A DNA stretch of 64,000 bases from Thermoplasmata archaeon (GCA_026414225.1 JAOAJK010000001.1:134886-198885), one strand, 5' to 3'; positions 16,978 through 25,791 are shown, counted from the first letter of the stretch. Translations and numbers: made by a program. Notes: generated by a model not told the origin, from the sequence alone.

Positions 16978-18196
16978 GGACATAAAAGTTTACACTGTAA
17001 CCGAATTTGCCTCAAAAATAAAAGGGCACATTAAATCGGAGAAGAGTTTCCAGGATGTGTATGTGCGGGGAGAAGTAAGCAATTTCGGTGGGAATGCCCA
17101 GCGGGTTTACTTTGATATTAAAGACGAATTTTCAAGAGTGCATGTGGTGATGTTCGACACTTCAGAGGCCCTTTCACAACTTAAGGACGGGCTGAGCGTG
17201 GTAGTCCACGGGAAGCTGGATTTCTACCAGCGAGATGGAAAATTGAATTTGATTGCGGATAGCTTTTTTGCTGGTGGCATAGGTGAGGTTTATCTGAGAC
17301 TTGAGAGGTTGAAGGAGCGGCTGCGGGCCGAGGGGCTTTTCGCACCGGAGGTGAAGAAGCCAGTTCCGAAGTATATTTTCAGGGTCGGAATTGCAACCTC
17401 GCTCAAGGGTGCGGCGGTGCATGACATTCTTCACGCCCTCCAGAATGCAAAGGGACTTGAGATATACATTGTGGACACGGTCGTCCAGGGTGAAGGAGCA
17501 AAGGACAGTATCGTAAGGTCAATCAGGACCCTGAACTCTCTCGGTGTGGATGTAATTCTGGTTGCAAGGGGAGGGGGAAGCATTGAGGACCTGTGGGCAT
17601 TCAACGAGGAGGTGGTAGTTAGAGCAATCAGGAATTCAAGGGTGCCGGTGATCACAGGCATCGGGCATGAGACTGACAGAACCCTCGCAGACATGGCCGC
17701 AGACAGGGAATTTCCGACACCTTCGTATGCGGGTAAATTTATCTACGAGCAATGGAAAAATGGATGCGATTTCGTCGAAAGAGAGAGGACCGAGCTTACG
17801 AATGCGGTTCAATCCTACCTGCAGGAGTTGTATGTTTCGCTGGATTTGATCGCGTCAAAAATCTCAAAGGAGGAATTCCACCGTATTGTTCTGGTTTACA
17901 AGACACGGCTGGAGATGCTCTCAACCGGCCTGCGAAATGCGGTCTTTGATTGTGTCCAGTATAAAAAAATGCAGGTGGAGAACGCGGAAACGCTGCTCAC
18001 CTCACTGAACCCGGAGGCAATTTTGAAGCAGGGGTATGTCTACATTACGAAGGAGGACAGGGTTGTTGTGACGGGTTCAGAACTCGAGAGGGAGGATTGT
18101 GTCAAGATTCATTTTACTGATGTGGTTGTGGAGGCAAAGGTGCTTGAAAAAGAGGTGAAAGAATGGAAGCTGGAAAAAGTTTTGAAGAGAAGTTGA
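16958..18196 (+). CDS. xseA: Exodeoxyribonuclease VII large subunit
   Basis: The catalytic subunit of exonuclease VII, which cuts single-stranded DNA from both ends into oligonucleotides without metal. The 412-residue protein has the N-terminal OB fold (YVRGEVSNFGG, YFDIKDEFSRVHVVMF) and the conserved catalytic block: VGIATSLKGAAVHDILHAL, ILVARGGGSIEDLWAFNEE, TGIGHETDRTLADMAAD and PTPSYAGKF. A C-terminal helical region follows, then the segment LNPEAILKQGYVYI that is typical of XseA. Translation begins inside rad50 (GTG at 16958 or ATG at 16964), and the end overlaps xseB by 34 bases. Exonuclease VII is mainly bacterial and patchy in archaea. Confidence 0.93.
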   Translation: MPMQTSEDIKVYTVTEFASKIKGHIKSEKSFQDVYVRGEVSNFGGNAQRVYFDIKDEFSRVHVVMFDTSEALSQLKDGLSVVVHGKLDFYQRDGKLNLIADSFFAGGIGEVYLRLERLKERLRAEGLFAPEVKKPVPKYIFRVGIATSLKGAAVHDILHALQNAKGLEIYIVDTVVQGEGAKDSIVRSIRTLNSLGVDVILVARGGGSIEDLWAFNEEVVVRAIRNSRVPVITGIGHETDRTLADMAADREFPTPSYAGKFIYEQWKNGCDFVERERTELTNAVQSYLQELYVSLDLIASKISKEEFHRIVLVYKTRLEMLSTGLRNAVFDCVQYKKMQVENAETLLTSLNPEAILKQGYVYITKEDRVVVTGSELEREDCVKIHFTDVVVEAKVLEKEVKEWKLEKVLKRS

Positions 18197-18390
18197 AGCG
18201 CGTAGAAGAGATAATTGCAAAGATACAGAAGAGAGAGGTGTCGTTGAACGAGATGCTCGCCTACTTTGAGGAAGGTACGAAGATTCTAAAGGAGTGCAGG
18301 GAAGAACTGACAGAAGTTGAAAACAGAATAAAGTATTTGATTGACGAGGAAAACCAGGTAAAGGAGATAAAACCGGATGAGGGTCATTGA
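18163..18390 (+). CDS. xseB: Exodeoxyribonuclease VII small subunit
   Basis: A 75-residue helical protein matching XseB: SFEEKLKRVEEIIAKIQKRE, then VSLNEMLAYFEEGTKILKEC, the two-helix pattern of the family, in which several copies bind each XseA. The ATG lies within the end of xseA, and its stop overlaps the DUF447 gene by 14 bases. Its presence beside xseA shows that a complete exonuclease VII is encoded, not a stray XseA homologue. Confidence 0.88.
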   Translation: MEAGKSFEEKLKRVEEIIAKIQKREVSLNEMLAYFEEGTKILKECREELTEVENRIKYLIDEENQVKEIKPDEGH

Positions 18391-18958
18391 AGCCGTTGTG
18401 GTCACGAAAAATTCGCACATAAATGCTGCAGCGATAGGTGTCTGGTATGAGGGAGAGTTCTATCGATTGCGGGTTTTCGAAAACTCAAACACTTATGCGA
18501 ACCTCATCAAGGATGAGAATTTTTCAATAAATTTTGTTTCTCCGGAGCAACTTGACATTCTGGTCCGCTGTGCACTCGCCGGGCATAACAATCAGGTGCA
18601 GGAACTCGCGGACGATGCTTTTTTGTTCTGGCATGGTGTGCCATATCTCAAAGGGACATTCAGCGTGATTGCAAAGGTGGACCGGAGGGAATTTCTGGTT
18701 GTTGAGGACTGGGTGGGGAAGTCAAAGTGCCTTCTGGTCGAGGCAAGTGAGGTTCAGAGGTGTGGGGAATTGAGAGGTACGATTACGAGGGAGGAATTTA
18801 ATCCCTTGCTAGAATCCGCTGTGCTTGCAACAAAGTATTTTGATGCCAGTGCTGAGGCGAAGGTTGAAATAAGGAGAAGGGTTGAGGCCTTGCTTCCATT
18901 AATCGAGGGATTTGAGGAGGAGGTCGGATGGATAAGGGAGATTGTGGAAATTAAGTGA
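18377..18958 (+). CDS. DUF447 family protein (predicted flavin-binding split barrel)
   Basis: A 193-residue protein matching the archaeal DUF447 family, whose members have a split beta-barrel fold related to FMN-binding proteins. The N-terminal half reads VIEAVVVTKNSHINAAAIGVW, like the strand pattern of pyridoxamine-oxidase-like flavoproteins, and the C-terminal half is helical. Biochemical function is unknown. The gene overlaps xseB and ends the operon, so it is made with the DNA-end-processing proteins; whether it takes part in DNA repair is open. Confidence 0.8.
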   Translation: MRVIEAVVVTKNSHINAAAIGVWYEGEFYRLRVFENSNTYANLIKDENFSINFVSPEQLDILVRCALAGHNNQVQELADDAFLFWHGVPYLKGTFSVIAKVDRREFLVVEDWVGKSKCLLVEASEVQRCGELRGTITREEFNPLLESAVLATKYFDASAEAKVEIRRRVEALLPLIEGFEEEVGWIREIVEIK

Positions 18959-18995
18959 AGATATGAAAAGAAATACTGGAACCCACAGATTACCT

Positions 18996-19020
18996 AAAAA
19001 ATATAAAAAATATTATATAC
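18996..19020 (+). promoter_or_regulatory. AT-rich promoter of the large beta-helix gene
   Basis: A 25-base run of almost only A and T contains two possible TATA boxes (ATATAAAAA at 19001 and ATTATATAC at 19012). The ATG at 19051 is preceded by GGTGA, so a short leader is likely. Confidence 0.5.
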
Positions 19021-19050
19021 ACGGACGCGATAAAGCACCGTGGTGAAAAT

Positions 19051-22000
19051 ATGAATTTAGAGGGGAGAAAATCCAAATCCCAGATAGTATGGGAAAGGTC
19101 TGTAAGCCCACGACGGGTCAATTATGGGACTATAGATGCACATGCAGGTAGGAACAGGTCTGGGGTGAATTTACTGGATAGTAAAGATAGAGGACTGTTC
19201 AGAAAGGCTGGAGTGGCTGTTATGATTGCTGTGATTATCGTGAGCTTTCTGGCAGCTTATGGACTCCGGACAAACAATGCGATTGCAATCAAGGTCGATG
19301 GAATTTTTGAGGACTGGCAGGGTGTGGCAAAGACCACGAAGGCAAGGGACGGAAATGTGCCAGAAAACATAGATATTGCTGAATATGCAACCGCTGATAC
19401 GGGTAAAAATGTAGCTTTTTATGCAAAGGTGTATGGAACCATCCTTGCAGGGGATTCTAGATATACAGTGGAAACCAGCACAGCAAGTTCTGTGTACGTG
19501 GCAAACCAGAGGGAGACCTCAATTCCGAATGCCAACGGCAGGGATGTGGCATATGTTTTTATCGATACTGACAACAACCCGGAGACAGGATTCAAACCTT
19601 CTCCAAATTTTGTAGTCGGTGCAGACAAAGCCATCGAGATTTTTGGGAAGAACGGAAAGATAGAGGCGAGCAGGGTGCTTTCGTTCTCAGGCGCTGTCCA
19701 GCAGGAGTGGGCATGGAACATAGGGGAGAGCGTGGCGGCGGCAACGAATGGCAAAGAAATGGAAACAATGACAGGAAAAAATTTGCTGGGAACCGGCGAG
19801 AGATACACAGTTTACTTCTACATGATAGACTGGGAGGGGAAGGACTGCAGGGTTGAAAACGCACTGAGGTGTGATGGTGCAGGGTTTTTATTGGCTGAGC
19901 ATCATCTTGACAGAGCAATTGAGCTAAAGGAAGCAAGTGCGGAAGTGGAAACAAAAGGCACGCCTAGAACTCCAATCTCCATCACAAGCAACAGTGGCTT
20001 CACAGCAGGTAACGGTGTCGTTGGTGGAAGTGGAACAGAGATTGACCCCTACATTATTTCTGGCTGGGACATCAATGCGAGCGGGTATGCATATGGAATC
20101 TACATTGTGAATACGGACAGGTACTTTGTCATCCGGAACTGCACGGTCTGGGGTGCATCGGTTTCCACCTCAGAGCCGTATGGGGCATCGATTGCCTTCA
20201 AAAACTTGAAAAATGGTGGGATTGACAATTGCACGCTAAATACCAGCATGTGTGGACTGTGGCTCAATTATTCTTCGAACATTTTTATAAAAAACACCAA
20301 TGTTTCCAACAATACTGTTACAGGTGGAAATTATGGGGTGTTTATAAATGCCTCAGCCAACATCACAATCATTAATTCGCTGATATCTTACAATAGGGTG
20401 TCTGGAAACAGCCCGGTTGGAGGAACATTCTATAGATACGGCATGTTCATTAACACCTCTCAGAATCTGAGTTTGACCGGAACTACCATAAGATATAACG
20501 GTGCCTACAACGGTGTAGGCGCGTCAAAAGGATACGGGCTTTACATGAGCTCTGTGAAAAATTCCACGGTTTCCTCCTGCCAGATCGTTTTTAACTACGG
20601 CGATGGTACCTCAGGATATACTGGAGTTGGATACGGGGTGTACCTTACAGGTTCCGAAAATAATTCATTTGAGGCCTCCAATGTCAGCAACAATTCAGGT
20701 ACCGGATCGGGTGGGTCAGCAACAGGTGAAGGATACGGTTTTTACATTGCCTCGTCTAATAGCACAATCCTGCGGTATAACACGGTTACTGGGAACAGTG
20801 CTTCCGCGCCCTGGACTTGCTATGGCTATGGCATCTATGTGGAGGTAAATACAAATCGGACCGAAATGGTGGGTAACAATGTGACCAACAACTATGCCAG
20901 TTCTGGGACAACAGGTGCCTATGCGATGGGTTACGGTATCTATCTTTCCTCCAACTATGCGTACATTGCAGACAACAACCTCTCAGAAAACTATGGGAGG
21001 ACTTCCAATGCGGGAGGACTCGGGTTCGGGCACGGGATTGTTGCCCAGACATCGTATTCTACCATAGTGAATAATACAATCACCGGGAATAATGGACAAG
21101 GTTTTACATCTGCCACTGGAAGAGGACGCGGGATTTATCTCTCGGGAAGCCAGAACTTCATCGCCTGCAACAACATTACAGGGAACTGGGGAGGGGTTTC
21201 TTACGGGACAGGTGCTGGTTATGGAATCTACGCTTATTCCGCATCCAACAACACGATACAATGGAACACCATCAGGAATAATTACGGCTATGCTGTGTCT
21301 GGATATGTGGGTACCAAATCTGGATACGGATACGGGCTTTATTTTGACCAGGCGAACAATAACACAATTGAGAAAAATATAGTAACAGGGTCTAATGCTA
21401 CTGCATCTACCACGGCAACTGCGTACAACCTTTATCTCTATAACTCAACCGGAAACACGGTATGGATGAACAACATTTCATATGCCTATATCTCAGGAAC
21501 AACATCCGGTTTAGCGGCAGGTGCCAATCTCTCATATGCGGTGAACAATGTGATTTCGACAAACAATGTTTCACAGGCAGGCTATGGCATCATCCTTTAC
21601 AATTCAAGCAGCAACATTCTTTCCTATAACCAGATTGCTCTGAACACATACCATGGCATCAGAATCCACATAAACTCAACTGAAAACAGAATTGCCTACA
21701 ACAATTTCTGGCGAAACAACGGCGCTGGCAAGGGAGTAACTGGGAATGCACAGGCCTACGATGAGAATGCTAGCAATTACTGGCATGATTCCACTGCCAT
21801 GGAGGGTAACTACTGGAGTAACTGGAACGGTAATGACTGGGGGACTGTAAACGCCTATCCGCTTCAGGGTGGCGCCGGTGCCGCGGACGCCTATCCCATA
21901 AGGATTCCCGCCTTACCACCAATGCATGTCGCCGGAAATGGGAACCTCACATTTACCAGGTCCCTGTTTGGCTGGAGTGGCGATGGCAGCAGTGCAAGCT

Positions 22001-22914
22001 CCCCAGTGATAATAAACAGATACTATTTGAATGCTAACGGAATGAACGCTGGGGCTAGCTATGGCATCTGGATGGATTGTACTGGCCTGTATGTGCGAAT
22101 GAGCAATCTTACGGTCAGGAATTCTTCGTTATCTGCGAACTTCCCGAGTGGCTCTGGAATTGCGTTTGAAAATGCTACTAACGGGACACTGACTGACTGC
22201 AACATAACTGGTTGTAACTACGGGGTGAGCATAAAAAGCTCACAGGGAATCAAACTTACAAGGAACTACATAAGAGGAATCACCATGGTCGGGGTATATC
22301 TCTACAGCGCCTGTTATGTAAAAATTGAAAACAACACCGTCGTTGAGAATGCGATGAACGGGGTCTCGCTCTTCGAGGCATCAAACTGGAATGAAATCAA
22401 AAACAACACAATCAAACTGAACACATTCAGTGGGATAACCTTCACCGATGCAAATAACAACACGGTAGTTAACAATAACATTTCCCAGAATACCCTGTAT
22501 GGTATCCATCTCTACGCTTCAAAGGATAATAACATCTCAGCAAATTCCTTCTACAGGAATGCGGAGGAGGCAGTGTACCTCACGGCTGGCTCTACCAGGA
22601 ATACCCTTGTCCGTAACTATTTTATTGAGAACAACGGGGCAGGCAGAGGGGTGGTAGGCCCATGCCAGGCATACGATGAGGTCGGGGGGAACTACTGGTA
22701 TGATAACGGTGCCCAAGAAGGCAATTACTGGAGTAACTGGGATGGGAATGGCTGGGGCACAGCAAGTGCCTACCCAATTGATGGCGGTGCAGGTGCAAGT
22801 GACTGGTATCCGATACCTGAACTTTCTGCTGGATGTCTGGTGGTGTTATGTTTTGTGATTTTAGGGGTTCTCTCCACTTGGGCAAAGCGGAGGCCTACCA
22901 AAGAACAAAACTAA
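19051..22914 (+). CDS. Large beta-helix surface protein with a DGxFxDW domain
   Basis: A 1287-residue membrane-anchored protein. About 50 polar, basic residues precede an N-terminal helix (about 52-72; VAVMIAVIIVSFLAAYG), so it is an internal anchor rather than a normal short signal. Then comes a domain opening with KVDGIFEDWQGV (about 80-300), with DTDNNPETGF inside, resembling the carbohydrate-binding-like domains that begin 'IDGxFxDW'. Two NosD-type beta-helices follow (about 310-945 and 960-1250), very rich in N-x-T/S sites and GYGIY-type repeats; each ends with a GNYWSNW-plus-AYPxxGGAGAxD cap, so the two halves look duplicated. A C-terminal helix (GCLVVLCFVILGVLSTWAKR) precedes a basic tail; there is no PGF motif. 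Its ligand is unknown. Confidence 0.8.
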   Translation: MNLEGRKSKSQIVWERSVSPRRVNYGTIDAHAGRNRSGVNLLDSKDRGLFRKAGVAVMIAVIIVSFLAAYGLRTNNAIAIKVDGIFEDWQGVAKTTKARDGNVPENIDIAEYATADTGKNVAFYAKVYGTILAGDSRYTVETSTASSVYVANQRETSIPNANGRDVAYVFIDTDNNPETGFKPSPNFVVGADKAIEIFGKNGKIEASRVLSFSGAVQQEWAWNIGESVAAATNGKEMETMTGKNLLGTGERYTVYFYMIDWEGKDCRVENALRCDGAGFLLAEHHLDRAIELKEASAEVETKGTPRTPISITSNSGFTAGNGVVGGSGTEIDPYIISGWDINASGYAYGIYIVNTDRYFVIRNCTVWGASVSTSEPYGASIAFKNLKNGGIDNCTLNTSMCGLWLNYSSNIFIKNTNVSNNTVTGGNYGVFINASANITIINSLISYNRVSGNSPVGGTFYRYGMFINTSQNLSLTGTTIRYNGAYNGVGASKGYGLYMSSVKNSTVSSCQIVFNYGDGTSGYTGVGYGVYLTGSENNSFEASNVSNNSGTGSGGSATGEGYGFYIASSNSTILRYNTVTGNSASAPWTCYGYGIYVEVNTNRTEMVGNNVTNNYASSGTTGAYAMGYGIYLSSNYAYIADNNLSENYGRTSNAGGLGFGHGIVAQTSYSTIVNNTITGNNGQGFTSATGRGRGIYLSGSQNFIACNNITGNWGGVSYGTGAGYGIYAYSASNNTIQWNTIRNNYGYAVSGYVGTKSGYGYGLYFDQANNNTIEKNIVTGSNATASTTATAYNLYLYNSTGNTVWMNNISYAYISGTTSGLAAGANLSYAVNNVISTNNVSQAGYGIILYNSSSNILSYNQIALNTYHGIRIHINSTENRIAYNNFWRNNGAGKGVTGNAQAYDENASNYWHDSTAMEGNYWSNWNGNDWGTVNAYPLQGGAGAADAYPIRIPALPPMHVAGNGNLTFTRSLFGWSGDGSSASSPVIINRYYLNANGMNAGASYGIWMDCTGLYVRMSNLTVRNSSLSANFPSGSGIAFENATNGTLTDCNITGCNYGVSIKSSQGIKLTRNYIRGITMVGVYLYSACYVKIENNTVVENAMNGVSLFEASNWNEIKNNTIKLNTFSGITFTDANNNTVVNNNISQNTLYGIHLYASKDNNISANSFYRNAEEAVYLTAGSTRNTLVRNYFIENNGAGRGVVGPCQAYDEVGGNYWYDNGAQEGNYWSNWDGNGWGTASAYPIDGGAGASDWYPIPELSAGCLVVLCFVILGVLSTWAKRRPTKEQN

Positions 22915-22929
22915 CAACCCTCTCAAAGA

Positions 22930-22938
22930 TTATATATA
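22930..22938 (+). promoter_or_regulatory. TATA box of the KaiC-like gene
   Basis: ATTATATAT lies about 35 bases before the ATG at 22969, compatible with a leader of about ten bases. Confidence 0.5.
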
Positions 22939-22968
22939 CCACCGCACTATACTTGAAACGGGATTACC

Positions 22969-23652
22969 ATGATACCAAGAGTGAAGACATTTGTAAGGGG
23001 ACTGGACGAGATAATGGACGGTGGCATTCCCGAGGGCAGTGTAGTTCTGCTGCTCGGAAAGCCAGGCACAATGAAATCCTCGATCGCCTATTCCATAATC
23101 TACAAAAATGTGGAGGAGGCAGGAAGGAAGGCACTGTATGTGAGCCTGGAACAGAGTGCCTCTAGCCTGATTGAAAACATGGGAGGCATGGGATTTGCAC
23201 CGCCAGGCGTTGACTCAAATCTGAGTGTGCTTGACCTCGGGTTGCTCCGAAAGAAGATGACCCAGCTTACCCAGCAGGCGTGGATTGAGATTTTCAGAAT
23301 GTACATCCTCAATCTGAAGAGCAACTTCAATTTTGATCTGCTTGTGATTGACTCGCTGCCCGTGCTGGAAATGCTGGCAAAATTCAAGGAGCCAAGGGAC
23401 GAACTGTTCCAGTTGTTTGAATGGCTCCGTGACCTGAAGGTAACCACCTTCCTGATACACGAGGAGACAGGCGGCTCAATGAGTTATGGTGAGGATTTCC
23501 TCGCAGATGGAATTATCCATCTGGATTTACGTAGGGAAATGAATGCGGTCAATTTGTTCCTCAGCATAATGAAGATGCGGAGAACCAACCACAGGCGAGG
23601 TTACTTCCCGCTAATTTTCGAGCACGGAAACTTTGAGATTGTAACCGACTGA
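22969..23652 (+). CDS. KaiC/RAD55-like RecA-superfamily ATPase
   Basis: A 227-residue single-domain ATPase of the KaiC/GvpD/RAD55 group (COG0467 type). It opens with the family hallmark VRGLDEIMDGGIPEGSVVLL, followed by a Walker A GKPGTMKSS in which the residue before the lysine is Met instead of Gly; the same change occurs in other archaeal members of this group. Walker B is FDLLVIDSLP. Such proteins are thought to be ATP-dependent regulators or signalling switches; the partner is unknown. It has its own TATA box and stands between a surface-protein gene and the mevalonate-pathway genes, so the context gives no clear role. Confidence 0.82.
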   Translation: MIPRVKTFVRGLDEIMDGGIPEGSVVLLLGKPGTMKSSIAYSIIYKNVEEAGRKALYVSLEQSASSLIENMGGMGFAPPGVDSNLSVLDLGLLRKKMTQLTQQAWIEIFRMYILNLKSNFNFDLLVIDSLPVLEMLAKFKEPRDELFQLFEWLRDLKVTTFLIHEETGGSMSYGEDFLADGIIHLDLRREMNAVNLFLSIMKMRRTNHRRGYFPLIFEHGNFEIVTD

Positions 23653-23688
23653 ACTGGTTAAAACCTTATCCTCTTTCCTTATGCGGGA

Positions 23689-24885
23689 GTGGTAACTGTG
23701 CTTTTGACACGGGAGGAGGAGGCAATACTGGCTGGAGAGCATGGAGAGGTGCCCGAAAGAATGCTCCGCCTTCTGGTGCGTCTTGGCGAAATCTACAAGG
23801 CGGACAAAATGATTCCAGTGTCCTCGGCCCAGGTTGCGGGAGTTTCTTACAAATCAATCGGAGACCCGGGGCTTGAATTTCTCGAGGACATTGCGGGCAA
23901 GGGTGCCAGGGTTTCAGTATTAACATTCCTCAACCCGGCAGGAATGGACATTGAAAGCTGGAAGGAACTTGGATTTCCAGAGGATTTTGTTGAGAAACAG
24001 TTGAGGATCATCGAGGCGTTTAAAAAGATGGGGATCGTAATCTCCGCCACATGCACTCCGTACTTGAGCGGAAATCTCCCGCGGTTCAGGGAGCATGTTG
24101 CCTGGTCCGAGTCCTCTGCTGTTTCGTTTGCAAATTCCGTTCTCGGAGCGAGAACCAACAGGGAAGGTGGTCCCTCTGCCCTCGCCGCTGCAATTCTAGG
24201 CAGGACGCCAAACTACGGCTTTCATCTGGATGAAAATAGAAAACCGGATATGCATGTTGCGGTAAATGTGGAGCTGAGGACTGACGCTGACTTCGGTGCC
24301 CTGGGTTATTTCGTGGGCAAAATTGTGAAGGACAGGGTTCCGTATTTTACTGGAATAAAGCACGCAGGTGTGGATTCCCTCAAAGCCCTGGGTGCAGCAA
24401 TGGCTGCATCGGGTGCGGTTGCACTGTATCATGCTCACGGGTTGACACCTGAGGCAAAGGACTACTCACCAGAGGGACTCGACACAATCTCATTCGGGGA
24501 GAAGGAACTGACGGAAACCTACCAGAATTTGAATTCTGGCGAGGAGCCAGACATACTGATTCTTGGATGCCCCCATTCCTCGCTCAATGAAATAAGAACT
24601 GTTGCAATGCTGGTCGAAGGGAAGCGGTTGAGGAAACCGATGTGGGTCTGCACATCCAGGGCTGTGAAGGAACTTGCAATCAGAATGGGGTACGATGAGA
24701 TAATCCGTTCAGCAGGCGGAAAAATTGTCGCGGATACCTGCACCGTTGTTGCCCCTGTTGAGGAGATGGGTTTTAAAACAATCGCCGTGAACTCAGGAAA
24801 GGCAGCCAATTATCTACCGGGTTTCTGCAAGGCAAGGGTGATTTTTGGAGATACAGAAGGGTTGATCAGGAGGGTGATTGAATGA
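23689..24885 (+). CDS. Phosphomevalonate dehydratase large subunit (aconitase X)
   Basis: The large, iron-sulfur-binding subunit of the aconitase-X family enzyme that dehydrates 5-phosphomevalonate to trans-anhydromevalonate 5-phosphate in the archaeal mevalonate pathway for lipid precursors. The 398-residue protein carries family runs MIPVSSAQVAGVSYKSIGD, SATCTPYLSGNLP, VAWSESSAVSFANSVLGART, REGGPSALAAAI and LGCPHSSLNEI; Cys residues in CTPYL, GCPHSS and ADTCTVV are candidates for the cluster ligands. The start is a GTG with no strong ribosome binding site; a second GTG nine bases on is possible. The small subunit gene overlaps by four bases. Confidence 0.88.
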   Translation: MVTVLLTREEEAILAGEHGEVPERMLRLLVRLGEIYKADKMIPVSSAQVAGVSYKSIGDPGLEFLEDIAGKGARVSVLTFLNPAGMDIESWKELGFPEDFVEKQLRIIEAFKKMGIVISATCTPYLSGNLPRFREHVAWSESSAVSFANSVLGARTNREGGPSALAAAILGRTPNYGFHLDENRKPDMHVAVNVELRTDADFGALGYFVGKIVKDRVPYFTGIKHAGVDSLKALGAAMAASGAVALYHAHGLTPEAKDYSPEGLDTISFGEKELTETYQNLNSGEEPDILILGCPHSSLNEIRTVAMLVEGKRLRKPMWVCTSRAVKELAIRMGYDEIIRSAGGKIVADTCTVVAPVEEMGFKTIAVNSGKAANYLPGFCKARVIFGDTEGLIRRVIE

Positions 24886-25274
24886 TTATGCAGGGCAGGG
24901 GAATAAGCCCAGGGATAGTTGAAGGTACTGCGATAGTCTCTAAATCACCACTGAGCTTTTACGGTGGCATAGACCCGAAAACAGGCATCGTGATTGAGAA
25001 AGGGCATGAGCTCGAGGGAAAGTGCGTTTCTGGGAAGATTCTTGTGTTCCCCAACGGTAAGGGTTCTACTGTCGGCTCCTATGTGATTTACGGGCTGAAG
25101 AAGTACGGGAAAGAGCCGCTTGCAATAATAAACCAGAAGATGGAGACCATTGTTGCAACTGGGGTAATCCTGGCAGGAATTCCAGCTGTGGATTCGGTGG
25201 AGATTTCCCGAATAACGGAAGGGGCTGTGCTGAGGGTTGACGGAACAAAGGGGACTGTGGAAATTGTCGAGTGA
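24882..25274 (+). CDS. Phosphomevalonate dehydratase small subunit (aconitase X swivel domain)
   Basis: A 130-residue swivel domain that completes the aconitase-X enzyme with the preceding gene. RGISPGIVEGTAIVSKSPLSF starts the domain, and GKGSTVGSYVIYGL holds the family's catalytic Ser as known from the archaeal enzyme and cis-3-hydroxyproline dehydratase relatives. The start overlaps the large-subunit stop. Having both subunits side by side fits the archaeal mevalonate route rather than hydroxyproline breakdown, in which the subunits are often fused; this is inference from lineage. Confidence 0.88.
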   Translation: MIMQGRGISPGIVEGTAIVSKSPLSFYGGIDPKTGIVIEKGHELEGKCVSGKILVFPNGKGSTVGSYVIYGLKKYGKEPLAIINQKMETIVATGVILAGIPAVDSVEISRITEGAVLRVDGTKGTVEIVE

Positions 25275-25791
25275 AGGAATCCCTGATGAGAAAGCGTGCC
25301 TTGAGATTCTCAGAAAAGCAGGTTGCTCCCAGGAGGTAATTGCCCACACATTATTCGTGAAGGAAGTGGCTCTGAAAATTGCTGCCAGATGCAAGCAGAA
25401 TGTGAGAATCGACTTGGTGGTCGCCGGTGCGTTGCTCCATGACATTGGACGGGCGGTTACCCATGGCGTTGCTCATGGAGTGAGGGGTGGAGAAATTGCA
25501 AGAAATCTCGGTGTTGATGAGAGGATTGTGCGAATAATCGAGAGGCATGTGGGTGGCGGAATTACCCGCGAAGAGGCCGCCAAGCTTGGACTGGGAAACA
25601 GGCCACTGTCTCCAGAGACAATTGAGGAAAAAATTGTATGCATCGCGGATAAGCTCGTTGCCCATGATAGAATTGCAGGGGTTGAGGCAGAGGTGCGGAA
25701 GCTGGAGGAGAAGGGTCTCCACACTGCAGCGGAGAGGGTGAGAGCGCTGTACAACGAGGTCGTTGATATCTGTGGCGGTTTAGATCTTTGA
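25264..25791 (+). CDS. HD-domain protein, TIGR00295-like
   Basis: A protein of about 175 residues with an HD metal-dependent phosphohydrolase domain. The ligand set is visible: HTLFVKEVALKIA (first His), GALLHDIGR (the HD pair), HGVAHGVRGGEIARN and later ADKLVAHDR. This order and length fit the archaeal family TIGR00295, of unknown substrate, with a resemblance to tRNA-processing and nucleotide-cleaving HD enzymes. Only TTG starts exist in frame; 25264 is chosen because homologues begin near the GIPDEKACLEIL helix, and 25237 is the alternative. It overlaps the small dehydratase subunit, so it belongs to that operon. The 3' end converges with the next minus-strand gene, overlapping by 12 bases. 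Confidence 0.75.
   Translation: MSSEGIPDEKACLEILRKAGCSQEVIAHTLFVKEVALKIAARCKQNVRIDLVVAGALLHDIGRAVTHGVAHGVRGGEIARNLGVDERIVRIIERHVGGGITREEAAKLGLGNRPLSPETIEEKIVCIADKLVAHDRIAGVEAEVRKLEEKGLHTAAERVRALYNEVVDICGGLDL

Noticed and set aside
20300-22650. Short repeats in the beta-helix genes that could look like a CRISPR or satellite array
   Set aside because: The repeats are degenerate, in frame and encode beta-helix rungs; spacing is set by the protein fold.
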